A stretch of 50,848 bases of DNA from Pirellula staleyi DSM 6068 (GCA_945875845.1 CAMCMB010000051.1:1-50848), one strand, 5' to 3'; counted from the first letter of the stretch, positions 36,701 through 45,727 are shown. Made by a program: numbers and translations. The notes: a model not told the origin generated them from the sequence alone.

Positions 36701-39700
36701 TCGCTTTTGACGCCGACGGCAACTTCACAGTACCCACCGCATTGCCGTTAAACGGGTCGGCCGATGGTGCCCACATGCTGCGATTCCGGGCCACCGATTT
36801 CGCCGGAAACGTCTCCACAGCCCGGACATATTCGTTCACGCTCGACACATTGGCTCCAACGATTTCGCTCACGGCCCCCGAGGTGAACGCGGCCTTGACG
36901 GCAGCGTCCCGGTTGTCCGGCGTCGCGTCCGGTACCGGGTCCGCAGTGACCGCGCTCGCGTACGCCTTTGACGGCGGGCCATCGCTCTCGGTGGTGTTCG
37001 ACCCCGCCACCGGCGCGTTCGATCAGGACCTGGACATGTCCGCGCTTGCGGCTGGCGTGCACACGATTGTCGTGACCGCCCAGGATGCGGCCGGCCACAC
37101 CACGACAACTTCCGTCGCCGTCACCCTCGCGTCTGCGATCCCGCTGACAGTCACTGAGGTCTCGCCCGTAGCCGGTGCCAGCGAAGCGGGATCCACGGAG
37201 AAGCCCAGGGTCTTGTTCTCGCGGCCAATCGACAAGAACACGCTCAACGGCGACAACTTCTACGCGACGGACACCACCGGGAACAAGCTCCCGGCCCACA
37301 TCGTCATCGCGGACGACGGCGCCGGGGCCTGGCTGTTCTTCGCCAGCTCGATGCCTGGCGCTTCGACCATCACGGTCACAGTCGATGGTGCGACCATCGT
37401 GGCGGACGACGGTTCATTGCTCGATGCCGCCGGAAGCGGAATGCCCGGCAGCAAGCTTACGTACAGCTTCACCACGGTTAGCCTCGCGAGCCTGCCCGGT
37501 ACATCGCTGACCGGCATCCTGGCTGACCCCGGTCCGGACCTTAGGCCCAACACGATCGACGACGTGCGCCGCGGCCCCGACGGCGTTTTGATGACCGGCG
37601 ACGACATCTACCTCAACCCGATTTCGAATGTCCGCGTGTACATCCTCGGCCAGGAATCGCAGGCGGTTTTCACCGATGCGCAGGGTCGGTTCACGCTCCC
37701 CTCGGTGCCGTCCGGCAACGTCAAGTTTGTGCTCGACGGCATGACGGCGACCAACACGCCGGTCGGCTGCTACTTCCCCGAAATGGTCATGGAACTGACC
37801 ATCGAGCCGGGGAAGGTCAACACCGTGATGGGGAGCATGGGCAGCCGCGAACAGGCGACCGCGTCGGAACTGATTCAGGGCGTCTACCTGCCGCGTCTGA
37901 AGTCGGCGATCTTGCAAGATGTCAGCGATGTTGTACCGACACTCATCGAAGTACCCGCGGAAGCCGCCCCGGACCTGACGGCGGAGCAGCGCGAACTCCT
38001 GACCGCCGTAGTCCAGCCTGGTACGGCCATCGACGCTAACGGCCAAGTGATGACGAACGTGCAACTCGGCATCAGCACAGTGCCTACGGAACTGATCCGC
38101 GAAATGTTGCCGCCGGGCGTGTCCGAGCCGCCGTTCGCGATTACTGTGCAGGCGCCCGGCGTGGTCACGTTTACAACGCCAGTCGCGGTCAGCTACCCGA
38201 ACGTGGACAACGCCGCGCCCGGATCGAAGATGCTGTTCATCAGCTTCAACCACGCGACGGGCCGGTTGGAGATCGACGGCACGGCCACGGTTTCGGCGGA
38301 CGGCACGACAGTCGTGACGGATCCGGACAGCGGTATTACGCATCCGGGATGGCATTTCGTCATCAACGGAAGCCCAGCCCAGATTCAAGTTGGCAGGAGC
38401 CTGTCGAATGGATGCGCCTCGGGCGACGACTTCAAGTCAGCTGACTTCCCCACCTTCACACCGACGCGTCTTGAGGGGTTGTTATTGGGCTTCCACCGGC
38501 CTCTGTCGGACGCCGCACTCGAGTCCTTGTTTCGGACCTCCATGACGCTGCTGACAACTGGATCCCTGGGCCAGGACATGGTTACCCAGTTTCTTGGAGG
38601 CAGTGGTGCGAAGTACACGCATGGCGTCGGGGGCGAGCTCTCGCAAATCGCAAAGAGTACCAATGTCGTGAAGCGGATCGTGGACGACATCAAGATGCGA
38701 ATCCAGCGCGACATCCAGTCCCAGGCGAACGGCGGCACGATTAGCGGTCCGAACCTCTCGAGTTACGTGGTTCCTCGCCCGGACTTCACGTTGTTGGACG
38801 CCGGCCTCAAGATGAAATCGATCATCGGGGGCACGCAGGGAGCGGACGCTTTCGTCGATAACTTCCAGGCAACCGGGACGATCATCGACCCCAGTGTCGG
38901 TGGCTTCGGGTCGTATACCGGAAGTGTCCGCCTCGTCATCTGCGACGACTTCGGAGTCGATCGGTCCGACATTTACGCCCCGCCACTGACGGCGTTCTGG
39001 ATTCTCCAGCACGAAAGGCGCGGGAACGCTCCTTTCGTGAACGAGATCATCGTGGAATTCGACCTATCCGGCAACTTCACGATCCCACCCGGCTACAAGG
39101 ACGTGGTTATCAATTCTCACGCGTTTTTGGGCCATTCTGCGCCGTTTGGCGCGACGCTCGTCTCGGCGACTCCGGCGGGCTTCGGTGACGACCCGACAAT
39201 CTATTTCCGCTATCTGCTGGACGGCGGCCCAGATATCGTGGGCACGCTGCAACCCGACGGTGGTCTGCCCTCGATCGTGCTTCCCCCCGGGCGGTTCTAT
39301 ACAGCCTCGTTTTATCAGCCGTCCACGAACCGCGGGAACGTGATCGCGTCGGTTTCAGGTGCAAGCGGCGAGGTGACACTCATCGGTTCGTCGCCGCTCT
39401 CAGACGGAAACCGCGGGTCGCGGCTTGACCTGCCGATCTTCGGCGGGGACGACAGCGACGGCGATGGAATCCCGGACTTCGGCGAATCGACGATAGGCAC
39501 CGACCCCAAGAAAACCGACTCCGACAACGACGGCATCAGCGACTCCGCCGAACTCGAACAGGGCCTCGACCCGCTCAGCGGTCGCTCCTTTCCTACCGGC
39601 GTCATCGCCACGTTGCCCCTCCAGGGCAATCCACAACGCGTCGCGGTCGAAGGCGACCGCGTATATGCAGCAACCGGGAGCTTTGGTCTCGCCGTCATCG

Positions 39701-42700
39701 ACGGGACACGGTTCGACGGCCCGATCGTTCTCGGGCAGCTTGACCTTGCCGGCACCGCGACCGACGTTGCGGTCGACGGCAATCTCGGCATCGCTGCGGT
39801 CGCCACCGGTTCGGCGTTGACGCTCGTCGATGTTTCGGAACGGACGCAGCCGCGTTTATTCCGCACGGTCAACGTGGCGGCCACGCGGGTGATTGTCGCC
39901 AACGGGCTCGCCTACGCCGCTTCGGGGAACCAGCTCCGCGTGGTCGACCTGGCCAGCGGCAACCTCATTCAGTCGCTCTCCCTGCCGGGTTCTGGCACGC
40001 TCACCGGGTTCGTCCGCGAAGGTTCGTTTCTCTATGCGTATCTGAGCGGCAGTGACACCTTCTCGGTGATCGACATCACCAACGAAGGGGCTGCGGTCGT
40101 GCGCGGGCAAGTCTTTGTCAGCGTGGCCTCGTCCGACGTGGGGCTGTTCGTCGGTAACGGCGTGGCATGGCTGTCCGGCAGTGGTCTGCGGACCATCAAC
40201 GTCAGCAACCCGGCCAACCCGCAGATCATTCAGACTCCGAGCGGCAGCCAATTCTTCACAGCTCGCCGGATGGCGCTCAACGGCAGCGGCCTCGGCCTGC
40301 TCCTGCCGGATGGCGGGAACTTCCTCCAAGTTTACGACACCAGTAACCCGAGCAACGTCGCGAACCTGCTGCTCCAGCTCAACCTAACCGGCAACGCCCG
40401 CGATGTCGTCGTCAGTCGCGGCGTGGCGTACGTCGCGACGACCAGCGGACTCGAAGTTGTCAACTACCTGCCGTTCGACAACGCTGGCACCGCCCCAACC
40501 GTGACGGCGACCACATCCGCGGTCGATCAGAACCCGACCGCCCCTGGCCTCCAGGTGTTCGAGGGCAGGACGATCCCAGTTCGAGTGAATGTTACCGACG
40601 ACGTCCAGGTCCGGAATGTCGAACTGTTGGTGAACGGCCAGGTTGTCCGGAACGACGTGTCGTTCCCATTTGACTTCTTCGTCGCCGCACCGGATATCGC
40701 GACTGTCGGCAGTTCGGCCACGATCCAAGTGCGAGCCACCGACACTGGCGGAAACGTCGCGCTGTCCAACGCATTGACCGTCGAACTGGTCGCGGACACG
40801 TTTGCCCCGACCATCACCGGTTTCGTGCCCCCCACAAACGCGTCGGTGGTCGAGCCCATCCAGATCGTGCAGGTCCGATTCAGCGAGCCGATGGCGGGCG
40901 CCTCGATCACGTCAGCCAAAGTGCGAGTTCTCGATGCGAGCGACAACGTCCTGACGCCCACGACATTCCAGCTTCGCGACGACGACCGCCTAGTGCAACT
41001 GACGTTCCCGGCCCTGCTGGTTGGCACCTACCGGATCGAGGTGAGCGGGTCCGTGACCGACCGCGCGGGCAACGCCCTCGGCAGCAATGTGACAAGTTCA
41101 TTTACCCTGACACCGCGGGCGTCGCTTGCCACCAGCGTGGTCGATGCGGATCCAGGAACCGCCGGCCTCCAGGTGTTTGAAGGGATAACAGTTCCATTTA
41201 CAGTCAGTGTCGTTGCAGGTGTGAGTGTGCAGAAGGTCGAGCTGGTTGTGGATGGCGTCACGGTTTCGACCGACATTTCTGCGCCCTACCAATTTTCATT
41301 CGTTGTTCCAAATATCGCGCCAGGAGTGAGCGGTTTTAGGACTCTGGCCAAGGTGACCGACACGGCTGGGCTGGTGACGTTCACAACCCCGCCGCTCGAT
41401 ATTGGCCTCCTCGAAGACGTCACCGCGCCCGCGATTGTTGGCACCAATCCAGGTCCAGACAGTTCAGGCTTCGAAGGTCTCACGAAGGTGGTTGTCACGT
41501 TCTCCGAGGCAGTCGCAGCGACGAACATTTCGCCAGCCAACTTCCACCTCTTCAAGGCGTCTGCCAGCGGCGTTTTCGACGGTACGGAGTCTGAGATTTC
41601 GATTAGCGGTATTCAACTGCTCAACGACGACACCCAGGCGCAGGTCAACACGCCAGTGCTTTCGAAGGGCGTCTATCAGCTGCGTATTCTGAAGGATGGC
41701 ATCACCGACCGAGCGTTGAACCCGCTTGGCGTCGGCACCTTTACGAGCCAGTTCACGCTGCAAGAGCAGCTGATCCTGAACGCCAGCTTCGAGACAGGGG
41801 ACTTCACCGGCTGGACGATCGCTCCGTCGCCGGGCGGCGGCGCCCAGATTGTCACAGCGTGGACCGAGCGACCGTCCAACAGTTTGACCTATCAACCCAA
41901 GCAGGGCACGCATTTCGCCCTTCTTGATTCGGGCCAGGCGGGAGTGTTTGAGCGGATTTCACAGCAGTTCACCGCGCAACCTGGCGATGTAATCTCCGGT
42001 TGGGCATTCTTCGACACTTCGGACTACCTGCCGTACAGCGACAGTGGCTACGTCCGCGTCTACGACAGTAGCAGCGTCGTCGTCGCAACGCCCTTCTCCG
42101 CCAGCATCTCCTCGGTGGGCAGCTACGGCCAGACGCCGTGGACGCAGTGGCAGTATACATTCACCACGGCGGGCATCTTCAGGATCGAGGCCGGAGTGGC
42201 TAACGGTGGCGACAGTGGCGTCGACAGCTACCTCGGTCTAGATGCCGTACAACTCGTCCACGGCGCATCACTGTTATCTAGGACGAACAATGTGGCGGCA
42301 GCATCTACCGAAAACATACGCATACTTACTGCCTCTGAGGTTCAGCCACTGGTAGATGCTGCATCACTAGTCTGGGCGAATGCACTTGGTTTTACGCCGC
42401 CGCAAGTTTTTCATGTCGGCTTTGCCAACCTGGCAAATAACTCCCTCGCAGTGACTGCTCCGACCGGACTTGTTATCCTCGACAATGACGCTGCCGGCAC
42501 TGGATGGTTCATCGATTCATCGCCGCTGGACAACTCCGAGTTCTCAACAGCAGCACGAGGTTCCGACATGGAGGCCACAGCAGGCTCGCCCGCGATTGGT
42601 CGTTATGATCTGTTCACGGTTCTGCTGCACGAGTTTGGACATGTTATGGGTTACGGACATTCCTCTGATCCCGCAGATTTAATGGCGAGTACACTTGATC

Positions 42701-43224
42701 CGGGTGTGCGCATTCTTCCCAATATGGAATTAGTTGATCGTGCGCTGCAAAGTGTCTTGGTTCCCGCGTTTCCCGACCTGGATGATGCGGAGGTCGGCCC
42801 AAATGCAGGAACCTTAGTGAAGACCTCGCAATTTCGGCAACCCTCATGGGACCAACTCGATGTCAACCAAGACGGAACGGTCTCGAGACTCGATGCTTCA
42901 CTGATTATCGACTTGCTCAATTCTTCCGGCCTGGGTCGAATCGCTTCGATGGATAATGCGCTGAAGACAAACTGCGATGCAAACGGCGATGGGGTGGTCT
43001 CGCCCTTGGATGCGCTACTTGTGATCAATCGACTAAATTCCTATCGTAGCGAAAAATTGGATACCGCATGGCCCACCATCCTCAAGCTTGACGATGACAC
43101 TTCGCAACGAAAAGAATACTATCAAGGACTTGTCAAAGTCTCCGATGACCGCGATCCTCCAGACGAACTCCTTTCCCTGTTGGCGTTGGATGTTGCCGAG
43201 GAACTTGCCCGCCGCTCTGACTAA
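33751..43224 (+). CDS. Giant multi-domain surface protein: LEPR-XLL, dockerins, vanadium haloperoxidase, zinc protease
   Basis: About 3157 residues. Order: basic N-terminus with the LEPR-XLL motif LEPRILLSA (66-74); dockerin-like repeat GDVNGDRKVD (about 189-243); Ig-like repeats (341-540); a vanadium-dependent haloperoxidase/PAP2 domain (about 542-937) with all signatures, KYFYGLWRP (K807, R814), SSGHSTFSGA (H852) and SRILGGIHFQFD (R901, H907); more Ig-like and carboxypeptidase-regulatory-like modules; TSP3-type calcium repeats DSDGDGIPD (near 1900); LVIVD-like beta-propeller repeats (about 1950-2240); two Ig plus SbsA-type pairs; a jelly-roll lectin-like domain (about 2674-2838); a matrixin-type zinc protease with HEFGHVMGYGH (H2960, H2964, H2970); and a C-terminal two-repeat dockerin (about 3036-3100). 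No classical signal peptide. The ATG at 33751 is preferred to a GTG at 33700. G+C is near 68% around 36000 and near 48% around 42300. Surface attachment is inferred. Confidence 0.9.
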   Translation: MISAFYRWLRNLLYLLRTRRSRRVKLQANQRTTAWTSVRYFAGVARKHPFRRQLAITDSTMGVEALEPRILLSADARVFATFDGQLVGSGGSDRIELGISNSEFTLSGGKMNLGFKLVAGDGSNLDPATVTIRNSSTNAVVAPALSQPDLAAKRQSLAIAELSAGNYYLTVSSERSTSGSYRLNTYLVGDVNGDRKVDTADGTAINALIRNSQYQVEADANLDGLVTAYDYSQWRTNLGDSTTLNPLSMTLSALPGSIVLADGTRVTNQSTILVTGTTSAAASFTAETGADNGFDNGSGLASSAGTFTVSGVTLAEGDNVVQVRSRAASSFTQQRLESFSITRDTQAPVVVIDAPVSGLVSNRNVTVSGRATDSRAGMGILKAKVDSGPLFDVAFDAAGNFQLETTLPLDGSADGPHVVYLRGTDLVGNVSSFFDVTFTLDSLAPSAAFDLSIASDTGTVGDLSTSAGSVTLVGRTDPGSTVTLSKSGATIATALASGSGSFQFASVSLALGGNGFTAQAVDPAGNVGDFSMVLTRVSPDANQQDVVLRWNQAALNAIRLDASAPPVATRALAMVGTAIFDAVSAIEGTPGYLAKLTPPVGASAEAAATTAAHRILSYLYPGQQAAFDATQTAALAQVAAGASKTDGEAFGREVGNAVIALRANDGSRQFTDYMPPNTNEGTWQPTTPMFAEALLPQWATVTPFALNSPNQFRPAAPPALGSVEYATALNEVQTKGRAAGSTRTADETNSALYWADGLGTVTPAGHWNQIAAQLAQSQGYGLSANARLFAELNVALADAAIAAWDAKYFYGLWRPVTAIVGASSDGNSLTTVEAAWTPLLVTPNHPTYSSGHSTFSGAAQIVLESFFGTSTSFTAATEAPGVAPRTFTSFRQAAEEAGQSRILGGIHFQFDNQAGLTAGRNVASYVLQAFSLAADTRAPGVSIQSPVDDLVTATNVTIHGQALDNLSGLKLLEVQLDGGSYGPVAFDADGNFTVPTALPLNGSADGAHMLRFRATDFAGNVSTARTYSFTLDTLAPTISLTAPEVNAALTAASRLSGVASGTGSAVTALAYAFDGGPSLSVVFDPATGAFDQDLDMSALAAGVHTIVVTAQDAAGHTTTTSVAVTLASAIPLTVTEVSPVAGASEAGSTEKPRVLFSRPIDKNTLNGDNFYATDTTGNKLPAHIVIADDGAGAWLFFASSMPGASTITVTVDGATIVADDGSLLDAAGSGMPGSKLTYSFTTVSLASLPGTSLTGILADPGPDLRPNTIDDVRRGPDGVLMTGDDIYLNPISNVRVYILGQESQAVFTDAQGRFTLPSVPSGNVKFVLDGMTATNTPVGCYFPEMVMELTIEPGKVNTVMGSMGSREQATASELIQGVYLPRLKSAILQDVSDVVPTLIEVPAEAAPDLTAEQRELLTAVVQPGTAIDANGQVMTNVQLGISTVPTELIREMLPPGVSEPPFAITVQAPGVVTFTTPVAVSYPNVDNAAPGSKMLFISFNHATGRLEIDGTATVSADGTTVVTDPDSGITHPGWHFVINGSPAQIQVGRSLSNGCASGDDFKSADFPTFTPTRLEGLLLGFHRPLSDAALESLFRTSMTLLTTGSLGQDMVTQFLGGSGAKYTHGVGGELSQIAKSTNVVKRIVDDIKMRIQRDIQSQANGGTISGPNLSSYVVPRPDFTLLDAGLKMKSIIGGTQGADAFVDNFQATGTIIDPSVGGFGSYTGSVRLVICDDFGVDRSDIYAPPLTAFWILQHERRGNAPFVNEIIVEFDLSGNFTIPPGYKDVVINSHAFLGHSAPFGATLVSATPAGFGDDPTIYFRYLLDGGPDIVGTLQPDGGLPSIVLPPGRFYTASFYQPSTNRGNVIASVSGASGEVTLIGSSPLSDGNRGSRLDLPIFGGDDSDGDGIPDFGESTIGTDPKKTDSDNDGISDSAELEQGLDPLSGRSFPTGVIATLPLQGNPQRVAVEGDRVYAATGSFGLAVIDGTRFDGPIVLGQLDLAGTATDVAVDGNLGIAAVATGSALTLVDVSERTQPRLFRTVNVAATRVIVANGLAYAASGNQLRVVDLASGNLIQSLSLPGSGTLTGFVREGSFLYAYLSGSDTFSVIDITNEGAAVVRGQVFVSVASSDVGLFVGNGVAWLSGSGLRTINVSNPANPQIIQTPSGSQFFTARRMALNGSGLGLLLPDGGNFLQVYDTSNPSNVANLLLQLNLTGNARDVVVSRGVAYVATTSGLEVVNYLPFDNAGTAPTVTATTSAVDQNPTAPGLQVFEGRTIPVRVNVTDDVQVRNVELLVNGQVVRNDVSFPFDFFVAAPDIATVGSSATIQVRATDTGGNVALSNALTVELVADTFAPTITGFVPPTNASVVEPIQIVQVRFSEPMAGASITSAKVRVLDASDNVLTPTTFQLRDDDRLVQLTFPALLVGTYRIEVSGSVTDRAGNALGSNVTSSFTLTPRASLATSVVDADPGTAGLQVFEGITVPFTVSVVAGVSVQKVELVVDGVTVSTDISAPYQFSFVVPNIAPGVSGFRTLAKVTDTAGLVTFTTPPLDIGLLEDVTAPAIVGTNPGPDSSGFEGLTKVVVTFSEAVAATNISPANFHLFKASASGVFDGTESEISISGIQLLNDDTQAQVNTPVLSKGVYQLRILKDGITDRALNPLGVGTFTSQFTLQEQLILNASFETGDFTGWTIAPSPGGGAQIVTAWTERPSNSLTYQPKQGTHFALLDSGQAGVFERISQQFTAQPGDVISGWAFFDTSDYLPYSDSGYVRVYDSSSVVVATPFSASISSVGSYGQTPWTQWQYTFTTAGIFRIEAGVANGGDSGVDSYLGLDAVQLVHGASLLSRTNNVAAASTENIRILTASEVQPLVDAASLVWANALGFTPPQVFHVGFANLANNSLAVTAPTGLVILDNDAAGTGWFIDSSPLDNSEFSTAARGSDMEATAGSPAIGRYDLFTVLLHEFGHVMGYGHSSDPADLMASTLDPGVRILPNMELVDRALQSVLVPAFPDLDDAEVGPNAGTLVKTSQFRQPSWDQLDVNQDGTVSRLDASLIIDLLNSSGLGRIASMDNALKTNCDANGDGVVSPLDALLVINRLNSYRSEKLDTAWPTILKLDDDTSQRKEYYQGLVKVSDDRDPPDELLSLLALDVAEELARRSD

Positions 43225-43391
43225 ATCCGAAATCACTTCATTGGATCACAGTTCAGACTGAGACTTTTTGCAGTGGCGGGGCGATGCAAGGCACCGACTG
43301 GCAGTCACTTGAATGGTCAGTACAATGCCGTCGTTTATTAAAATTACGTGAACGTTTGATGACACACCGAAGGCTTCAAGGAAAAACTGAT

Positions 43392-43988
43392 ATGCGAAGT
43401 GCAATTCTCTGTATGGCGACTGTCCTATTTTTGCTTTCAAAAACGTGCGAGGCGGGGATGATATTCACTCTTTCTTCGAATGCTTCGGATCTCAACAACC
43501 TGACGGTCGGACAGAACGTGCAGTTTAACGTGTACCTCAGTGGCCTGGGCGATTTCGGAAATCCGATCGAATTGTCTAACCTCAACGTCGACGTCCTGTT
43601 TTCAGAACTCTTGTTCGGTACCCCAACACTCGTCTCTGAAGGTCCCATCGTTCCAGATCCCATTAACACGTTCACTGGTGTCAGTAATGCTGGCGTTGCC
43701 GGTGCGATCTTCGACAATGTCTTTTTGACGCCGCCCGCTGTGACACTCAGTTCCAATGGTCTTTTCTTCTCGTTCCAAGTCGTCGCACTCGCGACAGGTT
43801 CGGGAACGATCATCATGGATCCGCCCGCTTCTGGGTTCGACTCCAACAATGATCCCATCACGATCGATAGTACATCGTCGCTGTCGTACCAGATTGTGGT
43901 GAATACCGTCCCGGAACCTTCAACGCTGGGGCCGATCTGCCTGACTCTGGTCATGACTCTCGGTTACCGTAGATTCGCCGTTCGTTAA
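43392..43988 (+). CDS. PEP-CTERM exported protein
   Basis: 198 residues. A signal peptide (MRSAILCMATVLFLLSKTCEA), a beta-rich middle of about 150 residues resembling cohesin-like or surface-domain folds (VGQNVQFNVYLSGL), and a C-terminal sorting signal: VPEPS, a hydrophobic stretch (LGPICLTLVMTLGY) and RR near the end. Such proteins are recognised and cleaved by exosortases and anchored or released at the cell surface. The ATG at 43392 follows AAGGA. It lies 167 bp after the giant gene on the same strand. A cohesin-like middle next to a dockerin protein would suggest binding, but that is speculative. Confidence 0.85.
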   Translation: MRSAILCMATVLFLLSKTCEAGMIFTLSSNASDLNNLTVGQNVQFNVYLSGLGDFGNPIELSNLNVDVLFSELLFGTPTLVSEGPIVPDPINTFTGVSNAGVAGAIFDNVFLTPPAVTLSSNGLFFSFQVVALATGSGTIIMDPPASGFDSNNDPITIDSTSSLSYQIVVNTVPEPSTLGPICLTLVMTLGYRRFAVR

Positions 43989-44090
43989 AGCATAGCCAGC
44001 AACGATTCGGTTCGAAGCACGATCGCGACAGTCGCATCATTGGGATGAATTGTCATTGACCGATCAGGTTGATAGCTTGCGAATCACAGA

Positions 44091-44203
44091 GCGAAGGGGC
44101 GTTTGTCGCCGACGCGATCCGGGGGTTGCGGGTTCGCCGCCCGTCGACCTCGCTTACAAAAGCCATGGTTTTCTCAATGGATTCCAGGGCTTTTTCGTTT
44201 TCT
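44091..44203 (+). pseudogene. tRNA-Asp remnant and right direct repeat (putative attR)
   Basis: 44115-44203 matches the tRNA-Asp 3' part and terminator (24226-24314) at 81 of 89 positions. Just before it, GCGAAGGGG (44091-44099) matches the 5' edge of the tRNA, but the D arm and most of the anticodon stem are gone (17 bp shorter). The T loop has two changes (TTCGCCG), so it cannot fold as a tRNA. Confidence 0.8.
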
Positions 44204-44246
44204 AGCTTGAGAACCTCAGATGGCCAAACGGAGGACTCCTCCTAGC

Positions 44247-44450
44247 TTATTTCGTCAAAATCAGCTTTCCTTGCTTGGTTCTGCGCAATCGATAGATCTG
44301 GCCGTCATTCTCAATCCAAACTTCTTCGCCGCAGCGGCATAGGTCACGGAAAGGGACAATTTTGGGAAGCTTCGTCGCGGGAACCGCCGGCGCCCCAGGC
44401 GTTTCGAGCTTCCGTACCTCAACCGGCGTTTCCTCGTTTTGAGCGCTCAT
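44247..44450 (-). CDS. hemP: HemP-like small protein (hemin uptake family)
   Basis: 67 residues from the ATG at 44450 (88 from a GTG at 44513). The C-terminus IYRLRRTKQGKLILTK is the family signature of HemP/YdiE. The middle has an RCGEEVWIENDGQ segment. HemP proteins are iron-regulated and linked to haem use, with an RNA- or promoter-binding role proposed in some bacteria. No haem receptor gene is nearby. It lies just outside the right repeat of the island. Confidence 0.75.
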   Translation of the reverse strand: MSAQNEETPVEVRKLETPGAPAVPATKLPKIVPFRDLCRCGEEVWIENDGQIYRLRRTKQGKLILTK

Positions 44451-44734
44451 TGCACTGTCTGTATTTCTTGAAACATGTGGGTTTTCGGGTTCATCACAAA
44501 TTTTCGCATCCACGACTGAGAAAAGTCGCGTGCATTATTGACACAACCAGCGATATCCGCAATACTTGTTGATACTGATTCTCATTTGCGTCAGTGTTTG
44601 GACGAAGCAAGCGATTGGATTTTGCGGTGAACCATCACACTCCTCCTCAGCCAGCCACGTTCGGTTCTGCTCAAAAGGCTCACGGTCGAGCCTACCGAGC
44701 CCGTCCGTTCCTATGGTTTCCGAGGAGTTTGAGT

Positions 44735-45727
44735 ATGCGTTATCCAAGTGGCACCCCATTTCATTGGACTCTCATCCGACGGCGCAGAGGCTTCACATTG
44801 GTTGAGCTGTTGGTCGTCATCGCCATCATTGGCATTCTCGTTTCGCTATTGCTGCCGGCCGTCCAGGCAGCCCGTGAAACCGCCCGCCGTATCGAATGCA
44901 CGAACAATTTGAAGCAACTAGGGCTGGCTCTGCACAATTACGAATCGGCACACCGAACCTTCCCCCCTGGATTTATATCTCGCACAACTGGCCCTTGGCC
45001 GGGCGGAGGGAATTCCCCGGTGCCGGAGGTTGGGCCGGGCTGGAGTTTCTTTGCAATGATCCTGCCCCAGTTGGAACAAGCTGGCTTGCACAGCCAGATT
45101 GATTTCCGACTGCCCATTTCCTCGCCGGCCAACCGATCGGCACGCAGCACCAAGGTCAAGGCTTTTCAATGTCCTTCCGATACGTGGACCGATCCGGTGA
45201 CCCCTTGGCCTACCTCGCTGGGTATCAGCGACTTGGCCCCTACGAGTTACATTGCCTGCCTCGGCGGCGGCGATCCAGCGAATGCCCCCGGTTACACAGC
45301 CATGTATGAAGAACAGCTTTTTAACGGCATGTTCCATCGCAATGTCGGCATCCGTCACGCCGATATCCGCGATGGGCTCTCCAACACGATTGGACTAGGG
45401 GAGCGAGCAAGTATGTTTGCTCCGAACGGTTGGGCGGGTGTCATACCAACAGCGCAAACCGTATTTTCACCATCGCTGGCGAAGAGCCGCGGTCAATCCG
45501 TGGGCCAGACAGCACGGCCTGCGATCACCATGGCCACCGTACATGTCCGAGCCGGTGGTCCGAACGCTGCCACAGGTAGCCCTGGAGGATTTTGGAGCCC
45601 TCATGCAGGCGGTTGTCTCTTCATGCTGATGGACGGATCGACGCATACGATTGCCACGACGGTTGACTTGCCTATTTTTCGCGCGATGGCTGGTAGGAAT
45701 GATGGCGTTCCTGTATCTATGCCTTAG
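44735..45727 (+). CDS. DUF1559 protein with pre-pilin-like leader
   Basis: 330 residues. The leader R.RRGFTLVELLVVIAIIG is a type IV pilin-like (type 3) signal cut before the Phe, followed by one hydrophobic helix, then AVQAARETARRIECTNNLKQ and LALHNYESAHRTFPPG, the hallmark of the planctomycete DUF1559 family. The C-terminal SPHAGGCLFMLMDGS motif is also typical. These paralogous proteins are numerous in Planctomycetes and probably form pseudopilus-like or surface structures. The A24 peptidase at 7836 is a candidate processor. The ATG at 44735 follows GGAGT. A longer frame starts at 44594. Confidence 0.93.
   Translation: MRYPSGTPFHWTLIRRRRGFTLVELLVVIAIIGILVSLLLPAVQAARETARRIECTNNLKQLGLALHNYESAHRTFPPGFISRTTGPWPGGGNSPVPEVGPGWSFFAMILPQLEQAGLHSQIDFRLPISSPANRSARSTKVKAFQCPSDTWTDPVTPWPTSLGISDLAPTSYIACLGGGDPANAPGYTAMYEEQLFNGMFHRNVGIRHADIRDGLSNTIGLGERASMFAPNGWAGVIPTAQTVFSPSLAKSRGQSVGQTARPAITMATVHVRAGGPNAATGSPGGFWSPHAGGCLFMLMDGSTHTIATTVDLPIFRAMAGRNDGVPVSMP

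Larger units (their letters stand above)
24226..44203. mobile_element. Putative 20-kb genomic island at tRNA-Asp
   Basis: The interval is bounded by direct 89-bp repeats of the tRNA 3' region and carries a complete restriction-type operon plus a giant surface-protein gene and a PEP-CTERM gene, none of them core genes. The left copy completes the functional tRNA; the right copy sits next to a decayed tRNA remnant. No integrase, relaxase or phage structural gene is visible, so it would be an immobile or degraded island. An old duplication of the tRNA with later insertions between the copies is the alternative. Confidence 0.65.

Noticed and set aside
44091-44203. Second functional tRNA-Asp
   Set aside because: The D arm and most of the anticodon arm are missing and the T loop is changed.
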